64,000 nucleotides of DNA from Schizochytrium sp. CCTCC M209059 (lineage: Eukaryota > Sar > Bigyra > Thraustochytrida > Thraustochytriidae), in the NCBI GenBank assembly GCA_000818945.1, contig KN805374.1:307145-371144 (forward strand), read 5' to 3'. The position numbers and the translations under genes were made by a program. Positions 58,889-64,000 of this stretch are shown piece after piece. Each line of letters starts with the position of its first letter. Position 1 is the first letter of the stretch. The notes under the pieces were generated by a model. That model did not search any database. It saw only the letters and a list, made by a program, of their open reading frames with translations, and was not told the DNA's origin.

Positions 58889-60852
58889 TTAGTGGTGGAA
58901 GAGACGGTCGCCGGTAAAGGCCATGGCGATGCCGTACTGATCGCAAGCCTCGACGATCTCGTCGTCCTTGACGGAGCCACCCGGCTGAGCAATGTACTGC
59001 ACACCGTAGCGGCTGAGCACATCAATGTTGTCGCGGAAGGGGTAAAAGGCGTCCGAGCTGTTGGCTGCGTATTGAAACAAGCAAAGCAATCGACATTAAA
59101 ACCAAGAAAACCTGTCAGCTCACGCACGCGACCTTTTCGCAACATTATTTGAGAAGCGCTCAAGAAGTGAAACTTACCGACACCAGAGAGCGAAGCCATG
59201 AACTCGTCCTTGTCCTCCTGCGTGAGCGGGGCGGGAACCTCATCGAAGAGGGTCTCCCAGTGCTTGCGCTCGAGGTCCGTAAAGTCGCCCTCGATGTAGC
59301 GCACGCGGGCGTTGATGCGATCCTGGCGCTTGATGCCCTCCTTGAAGTTGAGGGCAAGGACCTTGGGGTGCTGGCGCAGGTACCAGGTCTGGACCTTGCG
59401 GCCCGCCAGCTTGACGCAATCGACACGCGACTGCTGGCCAGCACCGACGCCGATCATCTGGCCGTTCTTGGCGTAGCCAACCGAGTTGGACTGCGTATAC
59501 TTGAGGGCAATGGACGCGATCGTAAGATCACGCTGCGCATCGTCGGGGATCGAGGTGGCCTTGGTGGTGACAACCTTCTCCAGCGACTTGGGCGAGATCT
59601 GGACGTCGTTGCGACGCTGCATGAAACCTTGGCCATAGACCTCGCGGTACTCGTTCGGGGGCGGCTGAAAGTACGGGTTGGCCTTGAGGACGATAAAGCC
59701 GCCCTTCTTCTTGGCCTTGAGGATCTCAAGAGCCTCCTCAGAGTAGCCCGGGGCGACGATGCCATCGCTGACCTCCGTCTTGAGGACAAGCGCCGTGTCC
59801 TTGTCGACAACGTCGGAGAGAGCGGCAAAGTCGCCGAACGAAGACATGGGGTCGGCCTGGCGTGCGCGCAGGTAGGCGAGCGCCGAGTTGGTGAGGTTGA
59901 TCTTGCGGTTCTCCATCTCATACGCCTTGAACTCGACGTCGGACAGGGGCACGGCCACGGCAGCACCAGCGGGGCTCACGTGCTTGAAGGAGGCGGCGGC
60001 CGGTGTGTTGAGGGCAGTGCGGAGCTCGCTTACAAGCTGCCAAGCGTTCGAGGCATCGAGCAGGTTGATGTAGCCCGGGTTGCCGTTGAGGACCTCAAAG
60101 GGCATCTCGGTGCCCTTGATTTGGCAGAGCGCGGCGGGGACCTGGTTCGGGTTGCAGCCGTACTTGAGCGGGCGCTCGATAGCGTACGTGCGAGTCACAT
60201 CGGGGGTCTTGGTCTTGACCTCCTTGGCAAAGTACGAGGCGATGGCGCCGTCGTACGCGGCCGTGAGCGCAAAGGCGGCCGCCGCAAGGGACTTGCGGAG
60301 CGCCATCGTGGTGCAGCCTCCGTTATCCACAAGATCTTGGAGGAGGTCCTTGTACTGCGAGGGATCAGTCACGATAGCCACAGAGCTGTGGTTCTTGGCG
60401 GCGGCACGAAGCATGGCCGGTCCACCAATATCGACGTTCTCCACGCAGGTGGCAAAATCGAAGCCGTTGGCAACAGTCTTCTCAAACGGGTAGAGGTTCA
60501 GCACGACCAAGTCGATCGCGCCGATGCCGTTGTCCTCCATGTCCTTGGCGTGCTTCTCGTTTCCGCGGACGGCAAGAATACCGCCGTGGATCTTGGGGTG
60601 CAGGGTCTTGACACGGCCGTCGAGCATCTCCGGCGAACCGGTGACCTCAGCGACATCCTTAACCTCGAGACCTGCGTCGCGGAGCGCCTTGGCGGTGCCT
60701 CCGGTCGACAGGAGCTCGACGCCCATCGACGCGAGCAACTTGCCCAGTTCGACGAGATCAGTCTTGTCGCTCACGCTCAGCAGCGCGCGCTTCAACTTGA
60801 TCTTGTCCTCCGTGCTGCCCTTAATGGCCATATGGCTCGAGGCGCCCGACAT
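58889..60852 (-). CDS. ATIC: bifunctional AICAR transformylase / IMP cyclohydrolase, two exons
   Basis: Exon 1 is 60852-59178 and exon 2 is 59064-58889, joined as GTCG|GTAAGT with ACGCAG|CC. This restores [13 protein letters not shown] and gives 616 residues. The enzyme performs the last two steps of IMP synthesis. The N-terminal IMP cyclohydrolase (about 15-140) has [29 protein letters not shown] and DGRVKTLHP. The transformylase part has [11 protein letters not shown] with the catalytic Lys-His pair, [17 protein letters not shown] and GVGAGQQSR, and ends in [10 protein letters not shown], as in other ATIC proteins. An in-frame ATG at 60990 would add 46 residues of Gln/Ser repeat. I chose 60852 because it leaves a normal length, but the upstream start cannot be excluded. 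Confidence 0.96.
59065..59177 (-). other. ATIC intron
   Basis: 113 bases with a GTAAGT donor and a pyrimidine-rich run before CGCAG. Removing it restores the conserved ATIC C-terminus. Confidence 0.93.
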
Positions 60853-61220
60853 CTTGCTGTTGTTGCTGCTGCTGCTGCCGCTGCCGCTGCCGCTGCTCTT
60901 CTGTTCGCTGCTCGTGCGCTGCCGCTGCTGCCGCTGCTGCTGCTGCTGCTGCTCCGCGCTCTCGCGATTCCGCTTTTGGCCGCTCTGCATCGCGGTATCG
61001 TCCCCCTCCAACCAACGATTCTCGCGCCTAGATCCATCCTGCTCCTCCCTTCTTCCATCCTCTGCCACTGTCTCTCTCTCCGAGAAGTCCAGTGTATAGT
61101 AAAAACGACGTTACTGCTCCCTGCATTGCACTGCGCTGCACTGCGCTGCACCGCGAGAGGAAAGAAAAGCGACAAGTAACCTCGCAAAGCGAAGAAAACC
61201 AACCAAAGAAAAACGACCAG

Positions 61221-61310
61221 CAAACGCAAGGCAAAGGCAAAGACAAAGGCAAAGGCAAAGACAAAGGCAAAGGCAAAGGCAAAGGCAAAGGCAAAGGCAG
61301 AGCAAAGGCA
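61221..61310. repeat. (AAAGGC)n hexanucleotide repeat
   Basis: About 13 copies of CAAAGG/CAAAGA. Confidence 0.95.
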
Positions 61311-61427
61311 AAGCGAAGCGAAGTGAAGCGAAGTGAGGAATAATGTCCAAAGACACGCGAGCGAGCAATGTGCACGACTTTCTTTCTTTATACCAGCACC
61401 TTTTACACACTTTGCGCCGCCACGGCC

Positions 61428-61590
61428 TCCGCAAGTGACTTATCCGCGCCCACAACCGCGCTATTTACGCCCGCAACTGCGCTATCCCATCCACCCCTTT
61501 CCCGGCCCTCTTTAACCCACTTGCGGCCCCGCACCGCAAGTGCATTATCTGCCCTCCGCAAGTGCGCTATCGCCCTTCGCAAGTGCCGCT
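61428..61590. promoter_or_regulatory. cluster of GCAAGTGCGCTAT-type motifs
   Basis: At least five related words occur within ~160 bases: CCGCAAGTGACTTATCC, CCGCAACTGCGCTATCC, CCGCAAGTGCATTATC, CCGCAAGTGCGCTATC and TCGCAAGTGCCGC, plus one inverted CACTTGCGG. They lie between the divergent ATIC and ILV6 starts. Their clustering and recurrence upstream of RPS3A suggest binding sites. Confidence 0.55.
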
Positions 61591-62084
61591 CCGGCCTGCC
61601 CTGCGCGGACTGATACTCCCTCCACCCACGGCAGCACCAAGCAAGCAAGCAGCAAGAGCCCCGAGCAACGCGCTGAGAACGGCGCGACTGCGACCGTCAG
61701 AGTCTGCGATGCATCCCTGCTGCCCTGCCCGCCGAGGGCGATTTCTTTCTTCGCGACGAGGCCTGGGCTGCAGCGAGCTAAGCTGAGCTAAGCTGCGCTA
61801 CGCTAGCTCGCCAGCTACCGCGAGGTTTTTACAGTGCCAGGCAGCGTCATAACAAGCGGGGCCAGGGCTTGCTTGCTTGCTTGCTTAGTTGCTTGCTTGC
61901 ACAGCGCAAGCACAAGCGCAAGCACAAGCAGAACGAGCACAGGCACAGGCACGAGCACGAGAGCAGCGCGGAGGCGCGAGTAGAGCTCGAGCGGGCGGCA
62001 GGCAGGCAGGCAGGCCGCGCGAGGGAGCCGGCGAGGCAGCAGGAGCCGCCGCGCAGGAGGAGCGGCAGAGAAGCGCGGGGCAGG

Positions 62085-62957
62085 ATGCTTGCGCGCGGCG
62101 TCATGGCGGCGGCCCTCGCCAGGAGGGCGGCCACGGCACGCGGGGCGGCGCAGCCGGCGCTTGTGGCGCGCGCGGCGATGAGCAGCGCGGCGTCCGCGGG
62201 CGGCGACGGCAGCGGGTCCTCGAAGCTGCAGCGCCTCGACAGCTTCGTCGGCGTCTCGCGCGAAAACAAGGGCGGCAAGCGCACCGCGCAGGACGCCGTC
62301 AACAACATCCTGTACAACACGCCCGCGGTCAAGGAAAAGGTCAAGAAACACATCATGAGCGTCCTCGTCGATGACTCCCCCGGTGTGCTGTCCAAGATCT
62401 CAGGCCTCATGAGCGCTCGCGGATTCAACATTGACTCCCTCACCGTTAGCTCCACAGACGTCCAGGAGCTCAGCCGCGTCACCATCGCCGTCAAGGGCCC
62501 CGATACCCAGATCGAGCAGGCTGTCCGCCAGCTCGAGGACCTCGTCGACGTCTGGGCCGTCCTCGACTACCGCAACCAGAACATTATCGAGCGCGAGCTC
62601 GCCATCGTCAAGGTCTCTTGCGTCCCGCCCCCTGCCTCCGATGAAGGCCGCTTCCCTGCCTCTGCCGCAGCCAACTACGACGAAATGATGGCCTCCCACT
62701 TCCACCGCCAGGCCATTCTCGATATTGCCAAAATGTTCGAGGGCAAGATCATCGACATTGGCTCCGAGTGCGTCATCGTCGAGGTTGTCTCCTGGAGCCG
62801 CCGCGTTGATGCCCTCTTCCGCATGCTCGAGCCATATGGAATCATTGAGGGTGCGCGTAGTGGCATTATCGCCATGTCTCGCTCCACCGTCGCCGGCGAG
62901 GAGGATGGTGACGTCACTCGCTCCGTCGTCGACCTTGCGGACCTGCCCCCGAGTTAG
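62085..62957 (+). CDS. ILV6: acetolactate synthase regulatory (small) subunit
   Basis: 290 residues from the ATG at 62085. The Arg/Ala-rich first ~35 residues look like an organelle presequence, so the protein is probably mitochondrial. The ACT domain (about 88-160) is clear: HIMSVLVDDSPGVLSKISGLM, ARGFNIDSLTV, and LSRVTIAVKG. The C-terminal ALS_ss_C domain (about 185-275) includes FEGKIIDIGSECVIVEV and IEGARSGIIAMSRS. It activates the catalytic subunit and confers valine feedback in branched-chain amino acid synthesis. The catalytic partner is not in this window. The in-frame region upstream of 62085 has no other plausible start. Confidence 0.95.
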   Translation: MLARGVMAAALARRAATARGAAQPALVARAAMSSAASAGGDGSGSSKLQRLDSFVGVSRENKGGKRTAQDAVNNILYNTPAVKEKVKKHIMSVLVDDSPGVLSKISGLMSARGFNIDSLTVSSTDVQELSRVTIAVKGPDTQIEQAVRQLEDLVDVWAVLDYRNQNIIERELAIVKVSCVPPPASDEGRFPASAAANYDEMMASHFHRQAILDIAKMFEGKIIDIGSECVIVEVVSWSRRVDALFRMLEPYGIIEGARSGIIAMSRSTVAGEEDGDVTRSVVDLADLPPS

Positions 62958-63764
62958 AGAGAGGCTCGTCATGCAGCAAGCCCCTTTTCCATGCTTTTGC
63001 CGCGCCCGTGCTGGTGGTCCTCTGACACCCTTCCATCTCTACCTACTGCCTCGCTTTTCTTTTTGGATCGCTTGCTGGGAATTTATTTTGCTCGCTTCAT
63101 TTGTTGTCGTTTTCCTTGTCTCTTGCTTCTTGTTTCACCTAAACGCGCTACTTACTTTTGATTTGCAGAGTGAGAGGAAACGCAATATACGCCGTGAACA
63201 CAAAAGGAAAAGTGCACGCCGACTCATGTATGCATTCCTTTGAGATTATTGTAAAGAAGAAAGCCCAACATATGGGGCTTTCTTTTCTTGCGTTTGTCAA
63301 GCTAGCTGCGCGTGCTCTTGATTTTTCGTTTCGCTCAACAAGTAGTACCGACCCTTCACCTTTCACTGAGCCCAAGCAGCTTCTTTCGTTTCGCTCTCTC
63401 TCGTTTATACTCAGCACATTGGCCAAGCTTCTGTAGAGGGTGGCCCAGAACCCCCACCTTTCCGGCCTATTATGTGTGAGGATGCGGCCAGTGCAGTGCC
63501 ATTGGATCATACATAACACGATGAGGCGATTGCCAATCGGTCAATCCGAGTTATTTTATCATAAAAATCAAACATCAATCGATCAGTATCATCAACGCGC
63601 GCCGGCTTCACTGCAGGCCGGTGGAAAACCCAAGTCGTGCGCGAGGGCGCGCGCACATCGCTCCCTTGGCGTACGCACGCCGTAAAGATCCGAGACAAGC
63701 ACGCAGAGAGGCTTGCAGCGATCGTCGCTGCGACAACAACGGTCTTTGAACGGTGGGAGGCATC
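62958..63764. other. intergenic, nothing recognised
   Basis: 807 bases between two rightward genes. The first part is T-rich, as in a 3' UTR. The remainder should contain the promoter of the last gene. Confidence 0.45.
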
Positions 63765-64000
63765 ATGCTCTACCAACCCTCAAGCGATGACGTTGGCGAT
63801 GGCACCTCGTCTTCGTCGCACTTTCTGCGGCCCAAGCTCGGCAGCAAGACGTACAAACGAGGCGAACTTGCATCGGTGCAAGGTTCACGAAAACGCAAAA
63901 CACTTGGCATCACTTTGGCAGTCATCCTCCTCCTCGGAGGCTACTTTTTCCTATATCAAGTACAGCTCGTGGGCACACCTCCTCCAGGCCAGCTGGCGGT
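63765..64000 (+). CDS. type II membrane protein, 5' part only
   Basis: 78 codons are readable from the ATG at 63765 to the window edge, with no stop. The N-terminal ~50 residues are hydrophilic (MLYQPSSDDVGDG, then KLGSKTYKRGELAS). A KRK stop-transfer cluster precedes one hydrophobic segment (TLGITLAVILLLGGYFFLY). Next come a few residues with Pro (GTPPPGQ). This layout is typical of Golgi type II enzymes such as glycosyltransferases, but the domain that would decide lies outside the window. Confidence 0.75.
   Translation, partial: MLYQPSSDDVGDGTSSSSHFLRPKLGSKTYKRGELASVQGSRKRKTLGITLAVILLLGGYFFLYQVQLVGTPPPGQLA

Larger units (their letters stand above)
60853..62084. promoter_or_regulatory. divergent upstream region with AAAGGC repeat and GCAAGTGC motifs
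   Basis: 1232 bases between ATIC (leftward) and the acetolactate synthase subunit (rightward). It holds CTG/CAG-type triplets in the ATIC leader, an AAAGGC tract, the motif cluster described separately and a GCTT tract at about 61868-61900. No additional gene is seen. Confidence 0.5.

Noticed and set aside
59149..61179. 676-codon open frame on the plus strand
   Set aside because: Antisense to ATIC, which has full family motifs on the minus strand.

Overview
The window is nuclear DNA from a GC-rich eukaryotic microbe. Most proteins run as single uninterrupted reading frames. Where introns can be placed (fructose-1,6-bisphosphatase, RPS3A, ATIC, a SnoaL-like gene) they are few and carry GTAAG-type or GTACG donors and AG acceptors. 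Intraflagellar transport protein IFT46 and an SSX2IP/ADIP-like coiled-coil protein point to an organism with cilia. Codon endings, marine-type metabolism (a DmdC-like acyl-CoA dehydrogenase, a sulfatase) and the absence of photosynthesis genes fit a heterotrophic stramenopile such as a thraustochytrid. That placement is an inference; the ciliated eukaryote part is firm.

Layout. 1-20.2 kb is gene-dense: a small secreted protein, an NBR1-FW-domain protein, an acyl-CoA dehydrogenase, IFT46, a membrane TPR protein, an RCC1-BTB protein, a bacterial-type cytochrome b561, a three-exon fructose-1,6-bisphosphatase and one uncertain small ORF. From 20.2 to 33.7 kb there is a stretch of about 13.5 kb in which no gene can be supported; it is full of simple repeats and holds one assembly gap. 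33.7-45.1 kb holds a MAPKKK-type kinase, an unrecognised gene with a probable frame break, RPS3A, homoserine dehydrogenase and a membrane-anchored sulfatase. 45.1-48.7 kb is mostly empty. 48.7-64 kb is dense again: a PP2C phosphatase, the SSX2IP-like protein, a SnoaL-like tail-anchored protein, a CWC21/SRRM2-like splicing factor, a GNAT (NAT16-like) protein cut by a second gap, ATIC, the acetolactate synthase regulatory subunit, and the start of a membrane protein that runs off the window.

There are no operons. The genes cover ordinary cell functions: amino-acid synthesis (homoserine dehydrogenase, acetolactate synthase subunit), purine synthesis (ATIC), gluconeogenesis, translation, splicing, signalling and cilia. 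No dedicated multi-gene system is evident. The most unusual signals are a frame-preserving duplication of the 3' end of the bisphosphatase gene, a GCAAGTGC-type motif recurring in the upstream regions of otherwise unrelated genes, the long repeat-rich gene-poor block, and several housekeeping enzymes that carry membrane anchors.
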